DNA from: Streptomyces sp. SN-593
Lineage (GTDB): Bacteria; Actinomycetota; Actinomycetes; Streptomycetales; Streptomycetaceae
Direction: 5' to 3'
DNA length: 64,000 nucleotides
NCBI RefSeq assembly: GCF_016756395.1
Contig: NZ_AP018365.1
Span: 62,001-126,000, forward strand
Within the stretch, counting starts at the first letter, position 1; every line of letters begins with the position of its first letter. Below the pieces are notes generated by a model, which worked only from the letters and a program-made list of their open reading frames with translations, was not told the origin of the DNA and did not search any database. Shown here one piece after another: positions 9,359-18,615 of this stretch. A program made the translations under genes and the position numbers.

Positions 9359-12300
9359 TTGGTGAGACGGTGGATCGGCACGCGCCCGCGCCGGGGGGCG
9401 GACGAGGGGCGGCGGGAGCGGGCGGGGGCCGCGGGCGCGGCACCCGGGTCCGACGCGGCGGGCGGACCGGAGGCGGTGGACCCCGACAGCATCCACGTCG
9501 AGGAGATCGACGGCGTGCACGTGGTGCGCACGGTGGGCGAACCCGCCCCCGACCCCATGTCGATCGCCGAACTCGGCTACGCCATGGCCGCGCAGGACGG
9601 CACGACCGTCACGATCGTGGTCGGCACGCAGAGCGGGCGCGCCTGGACGGGCCTGGAGGAAGTGCTCGACGGGCAGCGGCGGGGATCGTTCCGCGAGGTG
9701 CTGCTGGTGCTGTCGTACGCCGCCACCGCCCACGGCGACCAGCCCGCCGTGGCGCGCCGGATCGTCGAACGGTGGGGCGTGCGCGTGGTCGCGCCGGACG
9801 GCGCGGCGCTGCTCGTCCCGGGCGGGTCGCTGTTCGTGCCGAGGCGCCCGGACGCGCAGGGCGCTCCGGGTGAGGGCGGCGGCGCGGCCGACCGGGGACG
9901 CGGCTGGTGGCGGTTCACGCCCGAGGGCGAACCCGAGCCGCTGGGGCGGCAGTTGCCGGCTCCGTCCTGGCAGGCGGAGCTGGACCGGCTGGCGGGCACC
10001 GTGACGGGCGAGACCGCGGTCCACCGGATTCCGGCCGGGATCGCGCTGCGCCCGCTGGACGCGCCGGCACCGCTGCCGGGCGACCTGGCGTTCGCCGTGC
10101 CGGTCGGCCCGGACCGGCCGGTGGTGCTGGTGGGCGCGCCCGGCGACGAGGTGGAACTGACCCCGCCCGACGTCGTGAGCGCCCTCGCGCTGCTGCCGCC
10201 CGCGCTCCGCACGGTGATCCGGCTCGCGCCCGGCGGCAACAGCGACCTGCTCGCGGCCGGCCAGTTGGCCGCCGACACCTTCGCCATCGAGGTGGAGGTG
10301 CTGACCGGCGCGCCCCTGATGACCGACGGGCTCACCCCCGACGGCGACACGCACCAGGTGCGCACCGTCCTGATCGGACAGGACGGGACGCCGGCGTGGC
10401 GGCCCTTCGTCGAGGCGGTCGTCTGCCGTCCGCGAGGCGACGGCCCGCCGGTGCCGCCGCTGCTGCTGCGCTGGCAGCCCCCGCTGCGCGGTGTCGGCAC
10501 CGCGCGGACCGGGGTGCTGCGGCTCTCCGAGTCCTGGCAGGTCGCGGTCACCCGGGCCGGGCTGCGCGTCACCCGGATGAGCGCCACCGCGCCCGCGCTC
10601 GCCGAACGCCCGGTCGACGCCGATGCGCCCGCGATCGAACTGGGCACGCCGGGGCGCCCGATCGGCCCCGAGGCGCTGCCCGCCCTCCGCACACTGCTGG
10701 CCGCGCTGAGCGCCGAGGTGCGCGAGCGCGCGGTGCTCCACCTCTACGGCGACTGCGGCACCGAGCAGGCGCGCGAACTCAGCCGGGTGCTGACCGAACA
10801 CGGCGTCAAGCGGCTGCGGACCAAGCCGCCCCAGCAGGTCCCGCGCCGCCCCCTTCCGGCGGCGGCGTCCCCCCGGGCCCTGGCGCCGGGCGCCCCCGCG
10901 GCCGCGCGCACCGCGCTTCCCGGCGGGGCGGTGCAGCCCTCGGCGGCCCCCGCGCCGTCCGGCCCGCACCGCCCGCCCCTGCCCGGCGAGCCCGTCACCA
11001 CCCCGGCCGAGCTGCCGGGCCCTTCTCAGGGACCTCGTCGGCCGCCCGCGGCCCGTACGGCTCCCGGGGGCCCGGTGGACGCGGCCGCGGGCCCCGCCCT
11101 CGGCACGCGGGACCCGAACCGACCGGTCCCGGCGTATCCCGGTGCCGCCGTCCCGCCCGCCGATCCCGGACCGTACGGTGCCGCGTCGGCCGCACGAACG
11201 GGCGTGCCAGGGGCGCCTGTTCACCCCGAGGGTGCCGCTCCGGGCGGTCCGGCGGGCCCCACCGCCCTCCCGGGCCCGCGAACCGCGGCGTCGGGCCCGG
11301 CCGTTGCCCCGGCGCCGTCCGGGACCGACGGCCCGGCGCGCGTCACCGACGGGGAAGCCCGACGAACTGCCGCGCCCGGCATACCCGTTCAGCCTCCGGC
11401 CGCACCCGCGCCGTCCGGCCCGGGCGGACACGGCGGACCGGGTGGGCCGGGTGGACCGGGTGGACCGGCGGGTGCCGACGGGCCGCGAACGCCCGTGCCC
11501 ACGCCGCCCGTCGCTCCCACGACCGCTTCCGCGGGACCGGGCACCGCGCCCGCCGACGCGTCCGTTGGCCCCATGCCCGTGGGGGCGGCCCCATCGGGGA
11601 GCAGGGACGGCGTCTCCGGCCGGCCCGACGCGACGGCGCAGCAGCGGACGGGCACCCCGCCGGCCCCGGCCCCGGCCCCGGCCTCCGCCCCGGCGGACAC
11701 CGCTCCCCCACCGCCCGGCGGGACCGGTGAGCCGCAGCGGCCCGCGGCCGCCGAAAGCGGCGGTACGAAGCCGGCGTTCGTGCCGCCGGCGATGCGGCGG
11801 CCGGTGCTGATGCCGTCGTTCGGGCTGGGGCACCGCAGTTCCGCGGCCGAGCGGGACGCCTTCCGGGCGCTGGTGCCGGACGACGTCTGGCGCCGGCAGG
11901 AGGAGGCGGTCGCACGGATGCTGGGCCCGGCGGCCACCGGGAAGATGGCCGAGTGGGCGCCGAACCCCGTGGACGTCCTCGCCGTTCACCTCTACCTCAC
12001 CGTGGCGGACGGCCCGCTCGGGCACCGCGCGCTCGGCGCAGCCCTGCGCGCGGGTGACCGGCACGTGCTGCCGTACCTCGCGTGCCTCGCGTCCGGGCTC
12101 GGGCGCATGGTCCCGTACCGGGGGCCGGCGTTCCGGAGCGGCGACGCGCTGGCGCCCGAGCGCACCGCCGCGGGCCGGCTGCTGCGCGCGCCCGGCCCGG
12201 TCAGCGCGCTGACGGCCAACCTGCGCGGTCCCTCCGCCACGACGCGCTACGCCGTCTGGTCGGAGAACGGCCGGCGGGTGCGCCTGGAGCGCGGCGGGGC

Positions 12301-12610
12301 GCAGGGGGACGGCGGCGGCACCGGGGCGGCGGACGAGGTGGTCTTCGCCCCCGGCGCCACGTTCCGTGTGCTCGGGGTGCACGAGGTGCGGGGCACCGAG
12401 GTGGTGCTGCTGCGCGACGCGTCGGCCGGCGTGGGCCCGGTCCCGGCGCCGGGTGCGGGTCCGGCACCGGCGCCGGGCGGGGTGGCCGAGCAGGACCGGG
12501 CCGCGCTGGCCGCCCTCACCGAGGCGCTGGAGGAGGGCGTGCCGTCCGGCAGCAGGGGGCGGGTCCGTCAGTGGCCCGCGCGCTGTGCCGGTCCGGCCGG
12601 CTGGGAGTGA
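9359..12610 (+). CDS. Large multidomain protein with probable ADP-ribosyltransferase-fold C-terminus
   Basis: This is a 1083-residue protein without signal peptide or membrane segments. Residues about 45-480 hold three related alpha/beta units, each shaped like a strand-rich block ending in a helix and a V-V-P type strand (landmarks MSIAELGYAMAAQDGT, PDVVSALALLPPALRTVIRL and LPALRTLLAALSAEVRERAV). Residues about 490-800 are a Pro/Ala/Gly linker. The C-terminus (about 825-1040) resembles the R-S-E class ART fold: NPVDVLAVHLYLT with a helical lobe, then PYRGPAFRSG (R921/R926), a degraded Ser strand (SATTRYAVWSENGRR) and DEVVFAPGATFRVLGV (E993). The ART call is by eye; the usual STS triad is not clean, so activity is doubtful. 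The start is TTG 9359 or GTG 9362, since an in-frame stop lies at 9353. It is convergent with a lectin gene. Confidence 0.6.
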   Translation: MVRRWIGTRPRRGADEGRRERAGAAGAAPGSDAAGGPEAVDPDSIHVEEIDGVHVVRTVGEPAPDPMSIAELGYAMAAQDGTTVTIVVGTQSGRAWTGLEEVLDGQRRGSFREVLLVLSYAATAHGDQPAVARRIVERWGVRVVAPDGAALLVPGGSLFVPRRPDAQGAPGEGGGAADRGRGWWRFTPEGEPEPLGRQLPAPSWQAELDRLAGTVTGETAVHRIPAGIALRPLDAPAPLPGDLAFAVPVGPDRPVVLVGAPGDEVELTPPDVVSALALLPPALRTVIRLAPGGNSDLLAAGQLAADTFAIEVEVLTGAPLMTDGLTPDGDTHQVRTVLIGQDGTPAWRPFVEAVVCRPRGDGPPVPPLLLRWQPPLRGVGTARTGVLRLSESWQVAVTRAGLRVTRMSATAPALAERPVDADAPAIELGTPGRPIGPEALPALRTLLAALSAEVRERAVLHLYGDCGTEQARELSRVLTEHGVKRLRTKPPQQVPRRPLPAAASPRALAPGAPAAARTALPGGAVQPSAAPAPSGPHRPPLPGEPVTTPAELPGPSQGPRRPPAARTAPGGPVDAAAGPALGTRDPNRPVPAYPGAAVPPADPGPYGAASAARTGVPGAPVHPEGAAPGGPAGPTALPGPRTAASGPAVAPAPSGTDGPARVTDGEARRTAAPGIPVQPPAAPAPSGPGGHGGPGGPGGPGGPAGADGPRTPVPTPPVAPTTASAGPGTAPADASVGPMPVGAAPSGSRDGVSGRPDATAQQRTGTPPAPAPAPASAPADTAPPPPGGTGEPQRPAAAESGGTKPAFVPPAMRRPVLMPSFGLGHRSSAAERDAFRALVPDDVWRRQEEAVARMLGPAATGKMAEWAPNPVDVLAVHLYLTVADGPLGHRALGAALRAGDRHVLPYLACLASGLGRMVPYRGPAFRSGDALAPERTAAGRLLRAPGPVSALTANLRGPSATTRYAVWSENGRRVRLERGGAQGDGGGTGAADEVVFAPGATFRVLGVHEVRGTEVVLLRDASAGVGPVPAPGAGPAPAPGGVAEQDRAALAALTEALEEGVPSGSRGRVRQWPARCAGPAGWE

Positions 12611-12619
12611 CGGCGGACG

Positions 12620-12658
12620 GCCGCCGGACGGAGGGCCGGCGCCCGACCGTCCGGCGGC
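12620..12658. terminator. Bidirectional hairpin between convergent genes
   Basis: Perfect 12-base arms (GCCGCCGGACGG and complement) with a 15-base loop lie between the stops of the large ART-like gene and the lectin gene, placed to serve both. Confidence 0.65.
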
Positions 12659-12694
12659 CGTCGCGCGGCCGGGGCCGTCCGCGCCCTCATCCGT

Positions 12695-14107
12695 TCACTG
12701 GAAGCGCCAGCGGAAGTCGTCCTGGGTGTTCGTGCCGCACACGTCCTGCTCCAGCCGGGCGTCCTCACGTCCGGTGCCGACGCCGGGGACGTCGAGGCAC
12801 AGGCCGCTGCTGAGGTCGCGGATCCAGTAGGTGCCGTCCGGGCGGGGGTCCAGCCACCACAACTGGTTGTCGTTCGTCGTGCGGTCGCAGGCGTACTCCT
12901 CGACGGGCGTGCCCGCCGGCTCGGCTCCGTAGTTCGGCAGGTCCATGCAGAGCCCGTCCTTGTGGTTGACGATCACGAACAGGCTGGCGCCGTTCGGACC
13001 GCCGCTCTTGGACGCCACCTGGAGGTCCCACAACTGGTTGTCGCCGGCGGTGCCGTCGCAGTCGTACTGGTTGACCGGGCCGTCGCTGGTCCCCTTGCCG
13101 TAGCCGGGGACGTCGGCGCACAGGCGGGTGGTCACGTTGACGATCAGCACCTGGGACGCGCTCGACGCGGCGTTCGCCAGGGCTCGCGCGTCGGCGGCGG
13201 TCGGCGCCTTCTTCGTCGCCGCCGGCTTGGACGTGGCCTTCGGCTGTGTCGTCTTCTTCGCCTTGGCCGCCGGCGAGGGCGTCCCGGTGGTGGCGGTGCG
13301 CGGGGTGGCGGAGGGGTGTGGGTGGGCGGACGCCTTGCCCGACGCGTGCGCCGGTGGCTTCGCGGTGGGTGAGGTGGTGGTGGGGGCCATGACCGGGATC
13401 GTCTGCGGGGGGATGTCGTTGCTCTGTGCGGCGGGGGCCGGGTCGTGGTGACGGAAGCCGCTGACCGCGAACGGCAGCGCGGCGCCGAGTGCCACCACGA
13501 CGCCCACGGTGGCCAGGAGGGGCAACGACCGTGCGGCAGGTCCGCGTTGACCGGGCCGCCCGCTCCCCGACCCGCTCGCCGGTCCGGCCGCCGGACCGCC
13601 CACCGCACCGGTCTCGGGTCCGCCCGCCGCACCGCTCGCGGATCGGCCCGGCCCGCTGCGGGCGGGTCGGCCGGCGGCACCGCCGAGGAACCGACGCGGC
13701 GTGGCGGAGCCGGCTCTGCCCGCAGGTCCCGCCGCGGCGGCCCGGGGCGGTTTCTGCGGGCCCGCCGGCTCCGCCACGCCGGGCGACGCTCCCTCGCCGG
13801 GCGCTTCTCCCCCGCCGGACGGTTCCTGCGCGCCGGAGGGCTCCTGCACGCGGGACGGTGCGCCCGCCGCCTCCGCCGGAGCGGCGCCGCCGCCCGACGC
13901 CGTCCGCACGGGCACGGCCGGTGCGGGCACCGCCCTGGCCGGGGCCCGGCCGGCGGGCGCGGCCCGCCCCGGTGCGCCGGGAGCGGGTCCGTCCGGGGCC
14001 GCGGGCAGCGCGACCGCCCGGCGGACGGCCACCGCCGGGGCCTCGTCGTCACCCTCCGGCACGGGGCCGTCGTCGTCGGGGTCCCGGGGGGACCGCGAGG
14101 TGGGCAT
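12695..14107 (-). CDS. Membrane-anchored ricin-type beta-trefoil lectin
   Basis: This is a 470-residue type II membrane protein. It begins with about 190 Pro/Ala/Gly-rich, presumably cytoplasmic residues. One transmembrane helix follows at about 196-217 (LLATVGVVVALGAALPFAV), then a Thr/Lys/Pro-rich stalk and a C-terminal ricin B-like beta-trefoil (about 320-470). The trefoil shows its three QxW-type repeats as DNQLWDL, DNQLWWL and DDFRWRF, each preceded by a CxDVPG or CMDLPN sugar-pocket motif. It probably binds carbohydrate outside the cell; no catalytic domain is attached. ATG 14107 is preceded by ACGGAG at 7 bases; an upstream in-frame start at 14170 lacks one. Confidence 0.88.
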   Translation of the reverse strand: MPTSRSPRDPDDDGPVPEGDDEAPAVAVRRAVALPAAPDGPAPGAPGRAAPAGRAPARAVPAPAVPVRTASGGGAAPAEAAGAPSRVQEPSGAQEPSGGGEAPGEGASPGVAEPAGPQKPPRAAAAGPAGRAGSATPRRFLGGAAGRPARSGPGRSASGAAGGPETGAVGGPAAGPASGSGSGRPGQRGPAARSLPLLATVGVVVALGAALPFAVSGFRHHDPAPAAQSNDIPPQTIPVMAPTTTSPTAKPPAHASGKASAHPHPSATPRTATTGTPSPAAKAKKTTQPKATSKPAATKKAPTAADARALANAASSASQVLIVNVTTRLCADVPGYGKGTSDGPVNQYDCDGTAGDNQLWDLQVASKSGGPNGASLFVIVNHKDGLCMDLPNYGAEPAGTPVEEYACDRTTNDNQLWWLDPRPDGTYWIRDLSSGLCLDVPGVGTGREDARLEQDVCGTNTQDDFRWRFQ

Positions 14108-14333
14108 GCGTCGTCTCCGTAAGGTCTTCAGGCGGCCCGGGCGGGGCCGTACGGCGCTGGTTACGGCCATCTCACGGCCGACTCGGCGTCATCTTCCCCC
14201 ACCGCGGGCGGTCCGGGCCCGGGAAAAGCCGAACTCCGTTCCGCGCGCGGGGCGTTCGGTGCGTGCCGCTCCCAACGGACCGGCTCGCGCACCGAATACG
14301 ACGCGCCTTCGCCGGACAGTACGCCCGGCGCGC

Positions 14334-14918
14334 TCAGCCTATGGCGGCGGGGTACCGCAGCCCGTCGAAGAGCAGTCGGGTGATCCGCTCGGCGTCCTCG
14401 CGCCAGGCGCCGGTGGCCCGCAGGTTGCAGACGCCGCCCATCGCGCGCAGGACCGTGAGGCCGTCGGCGTCGGCGCGCAGGGTGCCGCTCGCGCGGCCCG
14501 CCGCGAGGAGGCGGTCGAGGCAGTCGGCCATCTGCGAGCGCGCGTCGTCGAAGACCGGCGAGTCCGTCGCCATGATGCCGGCCAGCGCCCCGGCCATGCC
14601 CTTGCCGACGGCCGCGTGTTCCACGAGCAGCAGCAGGAAGCGGTGCAGGGCCTCGGCTGGCGCGGACCGCTCCAGGAGCGTGTCGGGCGCGGCGCACAGC
14701 TCGGCGACCTCCTGCCGGTAGACCTCCTCGACCAGCGCCTCCCTCGTCTCGAAGTGCCGGTAGAGCGTGCCGACGGCGACGCCGGCGCTGCGGGCGATGT
14801 CCTCGATGTGCGCGTCGGCGCCCCCGTCGCCGGCGAGGAAGGCGTCGCGCGCCGCGGCGAGCAGGGCGTCCCGGTTGCGCCGCGCGTCGGCGCGCAGCGG
14901 ACGTGACGAGGGCAACAC
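14334..14918 (-). CDS. TetR/AcrR-family repressor
   Basis: This is a 194-residue TetR-type regulator. The N-terminal helix-turn-helix (IEDIARSAGVAVGTLYRHFETREALVEEVY) is typical. The C-terminal domain resembles the group with a SBP-like or AefR-like ligand pocket (MAGALAGIMATDSPVFDDAR). It diverges from an SDR oxidoreductase gene across a 71-base gap that contains a clear inverted repeat, so it most likely represses that gene and itself. The start is GTG 14918 or TTG 14915: AGGAGG sits only 2 bases before the GTG and 5 before the TTG. Confidence 0.92.
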   Translation of the reverse strand: MLPSSRPLRADARRNRDALLAAARDAFLAGDGGADAHIEDIARSAGVAVGTLYRHFETREALVEEVYRQEVAELCAAPDTLLERSAPAEALHRFLLLLVEHAAVGKGMAGALAGIMATDSPVFDDARSQMADCLDRLLAAGRASGTLRADADGLTVLRAMGGVCNLRATGAWREDAERITRLLFDGLRYPAAIG

Positions 14919-14930
14919 GGCCTCCTAAGG

Positions 14931-14970
14931 TGAACCTGGTTCATGATAATTTCCGGAGTCCGGTTCACTT
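14931..14970. promoter_or_regulatory. Probable TetR operator (inverted repeat plus extra half-site)
   Basis: TGAACCTGGTTCA (14931-14943) is a perfect palindrome with 6-base arms and a 1-base centre. A further GGTTCACTT half-site lies at 14962-14970 and pairs with AGGTGAACC on the other side. This less GC-rich element fills the gap between the divergent TetR and SDR genes. Binding by the neighbouring TetR is inferred. Confidence 0.7.
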
Positions 14971-14989
14971 TATCCGAGGAGCAGCGGCC

Positions 14990-15808
14990 ATGACCATGTC
15001 CGACAACGGGAACAGCGGCCTCGAACGGCATCCCGGGCCCAGTGGCCCGGACGGCCTCGACGGCCTGCGGGTGCTGGTCACCGGCGCCAGCCGCGGTATC
15101 GGGGCGGCCACCGCGCGCCGTTTCGCCGAGGCGGGCGCGCGGGTGCTCACCGCCTCCCGCACCGCCCCTCCGGAGGGCTTCCCGGGGACCCACCTCCCCG
15201 CGGACCTCACGACCGGGCCGGGTGTGGCGGACCTCGCCCGCCGGGTGCTCGACACCGTCGGCGGGGTGGACGTCCTGGTGGACAACGCGGGCGCGACGAC
15301 CGGGGCAGTGCCCACGCTGGAGCGCACCGACGCGTCCTGGCAGGCCGACCTCGACATCAACCTGCTCGCCGCGGTCCGCCTCGACCGGGCCCTGGTGCCG
15401 GGGATGGTGGAGCGCGGCTCGGGCGTGGTCGTGCACGTCTCCTCGATCGCCAGCCGCGTCCCGCAGCCCTCGGACGCCTCGTACGCGGCCGCCAAGGCTG
15501 CGCTGAACGCCTACAGCCGCGAACTCGCCACCGCCGTGGGCCGGGACGGGGTGCGCGTGGTGTGCGTGCTGCCCGGCTTCGTGGTCACCGAGGGGTCGGA
15601 CGCGCACCTCCAGCGGCTGGCCGACCGCCGGGGCACCGGTCTGGCCGAGGTGCGGCAGCAGATCGTGGACCACCTCGGCGTGCCCATGGGCCGCCCGGGC
15701 GACCCCGGGGACGTCGCGGAGATGATCGCCTTCCTGGCCTCCCCGCGCGCCAAGTGGATCACCGGCGCCGAGTTCCGGGTGGACGGCGGCATCATCCCCG
15801 CGGTGTGA
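14990..15808 (+). CDS. Short-chain dehydrogenase/reductase
   Basis: This is a 272-residue classical SDR. The cofactor loop reads VTGASRGIGAATARRFAEAGA, the structural motif VDNAGATTG, the catalytic serine VHVSSIAS and the YAAAK pair in SYAAAKAALNAYSRE. The C-terminus ends with the usual WITGAEFRVDGGIIP tail. The basic residues after the glycine motif favour NADPH. The substrate is unknown. ATG 14990 follows CGAGGAG at 8 bases; a second ATG lies 6 bases downstream. It is presumably controlled by the divergent TetR gene through the palindrome in between. Confidence 0.92.
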   Translation: MTMSDNGNSGLERHPGPSGPDGLDGLRVLVTGASRGIGAATARRFAEAGARVLTASRTAPPEGFPGTHLPADLTTGPGVADLARRVLDTVGGVDVLVDNAGATTGAVPTLERTDASWQADLDINLLAAVRLDRALVPGMVERGSGVVVHVSSIASRVPQPSDASYAAAKAALNAYSRELATAVGRDGVRVVCVLPGFVVTEGSDAHLQRLADRRGTGLAEVRQQIVDHLGVPMGRPGDPGDVAEMIAFLASPRAKWITGAEFRVDGGIIPAV

Positions 15809-15913
15809 ACGCCCCGCGCAGCCCCCACCCGGCACCCGCCCGGCACCCGCCGCCCCGCCCGCTCCGGCCGCCCCCTCCGCCGGGGTCGACGCGAGGCGCC
15901 CGCCCCGCCGGGG

Positions 15914-16765
15914 TCAGCGCGAGGCGTCCATCCGCTGGGTGCCGACGACCGACAGCAGGCGCAGCGCCTCCTCGTCCGACGAGCCGGGTTCGGCGGTGTA
16001 GATCACCACCTGCTGGTCGCGGTCGGCGATGTCCAGGACGTCGCAGTTGACGGTGAGCGGGCCGACCAGCGGGTGCTGGAACGTCTTGCGCAGCATCGGT
16101 TCCGGGGCCACCTCGTGCAGGTCCCACAGCCTCCTGAACTCCTCGCTCCCGGTGAGGAGTTCGTCCACCAGTCCGGTGACCTCGGGAGCGTCGGGGTAGC
16201 GTGCGGCGGCGGCGCGCAGCCGCCGCGCCGAGGAGCGGGCGAACAGCCCCGCGTCGGAGACCCCGTACAGCCGCGGCCCGCCCTCGTCCGGGCCGAGGAA
16301 GAGCCGGCGCACCAGGTTGCGGTCGCGCGGCGGGCGGGCGGAGAAGTCCTCCATCAGGGCGGCCGCGAGGTCGTTCCAGGCCAGCACCTCTCCGGTCGCG
16401 GACGTGACGATCGCCGCGGCCTGCGGCAGCCGCCGCAGCAGGTCCAGGACGCTGCGGCGGACCTCGCGCGGGGGCCCGGCCGGCCGTGACCGCGGGGCGC
16501 CGGCGAGCTGGTGGAGGTGGTCGCGCTCGGCGTCCGACAGCCGCAGGGCGCGGGTGAGACCGGCCAGCACCTCGCGCGACGGCCGCGGGGCGCGGGCCTG
16601 TTCCAGGCGCGTGTAGTACTCCGTGGAGATGTACGCCAACTGCGCCACCTCCTCGCGGCGCAGCCCGGGCGTGCGCCGCCGCGACCCGGCCGGCAGTCCC
16701 ACGTCGGCGGGGCCGATCCGCTCCCGCCTGCTCCGCAGGAAGTCGGCCAGTTCTCGTCGGTCCAT
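15914..16765 (-). CDS. XRE regulator with MmyB-like ligand domain
   Basis: This is a 283-residue transcription factor. An N-terminal XRE helix-turn-helix carries the family stretches PGLRREEVAQLAYISTEYYTRLEQ and PSREVLAGLTRALRL. It is followed by the MmyB-like (MLTR) ligand-binding domain: ATGEVLAWNDLAAALMEDF, NLVRRLFL and HPLVGPLTVNCDVLDI. Family members often control adjacent oxidoreductase genes. Here the gene is convergent with the SDR at 14990 and lies downstream of the MFS gene on the same strand, 254 bases away, so its target is unclear. A second regulator of this family is at 20321-21196. Confidence 0.9.
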   Translation of the reverse strand: MDRRELADFLRSRRERIGPADVGLPAGSRRRTPGLRREEVAQLAYISTEYYTRLEQARAPRPSREVLAGLTRALRLSDAERDHLHQLAGAPRSRPAGPPREVRRSVLDLLRRLPQAAAIVTSATGEVLAWNDLAAALMEDFSARPPRDRNLVRRLFLGPDEGGPRLYGVSDAGLFARSSARRLRAAAARYPDAPEVTGLVDELLTGSEEFRRLWDLHEVAPEPMLRKTFQHPLVGPLTVNCDVLDIADRDQQVVIYTAEPGSSDEEALRLLSVVGTQRMDASR

Positions 16766-17019
16766 GGCCCCAGTGTGTGCCGTGGGCGCCGCACGGGCCA
16801 GGTACCGCCGGTGCCTGGCTGCGCTCCGGCCGACGGCGCACCCCCGCACTCCCCCGCCGCTGTGCCGGACGGCCGGGCCGCGCGCGCCGGCCGGGGCCGG
16901 ACGGGCGCCGCCTTCGAACGGGCGCCGCCGCCCGGACGGCGGACCCGGCCGGGAACGGGCCCGGCCGGGAACGGACCCGCTTCGGAGGAACCGGAGAGCC
17001 CCCGGGAGCGGGGCGCGCC

Positions 17020-18567
17020 TCAGGGGCGGCTCGGCTCGGGGGGCGGCTCGCTCAGGTCGATCGAGGACGACGCGAACTCCCCGGCGAGCCCGAGCGCCTC
17101 GTCCTCGCGCACCTCCGCGGCCGTGATCGTGCTGCCGCCGCTGGCGGCCCGCGGGACGCCGAAGGCCGCCATCAGCGCGGCGACCACGAAGAACAGTCCG
17201 CCCAGGCCGAACGTCCAGACGTAGGCGCTCTCGGTCGGCAGCGTGACGGACCCGGTCGGCAGCCGGTGCGTGGCGACCTGGCTCGCCAGGATGGTGACCA
17301 CGAGCGCGCTGCCGACGGCGCCGCCGACGGTCCGCATGATCGAGTTGATGGAGTTGGCCACCCCGGTCTCGTGGGCGCCCACGTTCAGGACCAGGAGCGC
17401 CGGCATGGACGCGTAGGCGATCGCGATGGCCGCGTTGCAGATGACGACGCCGATGACGACCTCGGCGGTGGTCGCGTGCAGCACCGCCAGCAGCACCATG
17501 CCGACGGCGCCGATGGCGCAGGCGAGCAGCAGGACCAGCCGCGGGCCCGTGCGCGCCACGAGCCGGCCGGCCAGCGGCCCGGTGCACATCGAGACGATCG
17601 CGCCGGGGAGCATGAAGACGACGCTCGTGCGCAGGATCGACGCGTGGAAGCCGTACCCGGCCACCGCGTCCTGGGTCTCGACGAAGTAGGTGACCCCGAG
17701 GAAGACGCTGAACATCGCGAAGCCGATACACAGCGCGGCCAGGTTGGTGGCCAGCACGGGGCGGCGCGCCAGCAGCTCGTAGGCGACCAGCGGTTCGCGG
17801 GTGCGCCGCTGGAGCAGGACGAAGCCGACCAGCACCACGACGGAGGCGGCGAAGAGCCCGATCACCCGGACCGAGCCCCATCCCCACGCGTGACCCTGGG
17901 ACAGCGGCAGGAGCAGGCAGACCAGCCCGAGGCCGAGCACCAGCGCGCCGCGGTAGTCGACGCGCCCGCCCTGGCCGGGCACCCGCGGGATCGCGCGCGC
18001 GGACAGCCCGAGGACCACCACGGTCATGCCGACGCACAGCCAGAAGATCCGCCGGTAGTCGGCGTCGCCCTGGGTCAGCAGGCCGGTCGCGACCAGCGCG
18101 ATGCCGCTGCCGACGCCCAGCGCCGAGGCGGTGACCGCCATCGCACCGGTGAGCTTCTCCCTGGGCAGCGTCTGGCGCAGCACGCTGATCGCCAGCGGGA
18201 ACAGGCCGAAGCTGGCGCCCTGGAGGACCCGGCCGAGGATGAGCAGTTCGATGCTGTGCGTGACGGCGGCCAGCAGGCTGCCGGCCAGGGTCACGACCAG
18301 TGCGGCGAGGATCACCCGCCGGTGCCCGAAGGCGTCGCCTATCCGGCCGAGCAGGGGTGTGACGGCGGAGGCGGTGAGCATCGTCGAGGTGGTGACCCAT
18401 CCGACGGCGGTGGCCGAGGCGCCCAGTTGCGTGCCGATCTCCGGCAGCACCGGCACCACGAGCGTCTGGATCATCGAGAGGAGGAAGACCGCCGCCGCCA
18501 TGGTCACCACGACGAGGCGCTCCGGGACCGCTGCCGCGGCCCCGGTCGAGGTCCGTTCATGAGGCAT
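17020..18567 (-). CDS. DHA2-type MFS drug exporter
   Basis: This is a 515-residue multidrug efflux pump of the 14-helix DHA2 class, which exports small molecules in exchange for protons. Hydrophobic helices run through the whole protein. The loop 2-3 motif reads GRIGDAFGHRRV and the motif C region is in GVGSGIALVATGLL. The C-terminal 40 residues are hydrophilic. The gene diverges from a TetR gene with a palindromic element in the 99-base gap, the standard arrangement for a repressor-controlled pump. The substrate cannot be predicted. Confidence 0.9.
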   Translation of the reverse strand: MPHERTSTGAAAAVPERLVVVTMAAAVFLLSMIQTLVVPVLPEIGTQLGASATAVGWVTTSTMLTASAVTPLLGRIGDAFGHRRVILAALVVTLAGSLLAAVTHSIELLILGRVLQGASFGLFPLAISVLRQTLPREKLTGAMAVTASALGVGSGIALVATGLLTQGDADYRRIFWLCVGMTVVVLGLSARAIPRVPGQGGRVDYRGALVLGLGLVCLLLPLSQGHAWGWGSVRVIGLFAASVVVLVGFVLLQRRTREPLVAYELLARRPVLATNLAALCIGFAMFSVFLGVTYFVETQDAVAGYGFHASILRTSVVFMLPGAIVSMCTGPLAGRLVARTGPRLVLLLACAIGAVGMVLLAVLHATTAEVVIGVVICNAAIAIAYASMPALLVLNVGAHETGVANSINSIMRTVGGAVGSALVVTILASQVATHRLPTGSVTLPTESAYVWTFGLGGLFFVVAALMAAFGVPRAASGGSTITAAEVREDEALGLAGEFASSSIDLSEPPPEPSRP

Positions 18568-18590
18568 GGCTCCACCATAGCCAGCGGACT

Positions 18591-18615
18591 CGACACATGT
18601 CGATTATTGCCGACA
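18591..18615. promoter_or_regulatory. Probable TetR operator for MFS pump
   Basis: CGACACATGTCG (18591-18602) has 5-base inverted arms CGACA/TGTCG, and another CGACA half-site lies at 18611-18615. It sits between the divergent MFS and TetR genes next to an AT-rich GATTATTG. Regulator binding is inferred. Confidence 0.6.

Noticed and set aside
9359..12610. ART-like protein as a secreted polymorphic toxin with immunity gene
   Set aside because: No signal peptide, secretion domain or small immunity-type gene next to it; the convergent gene is a lectin.
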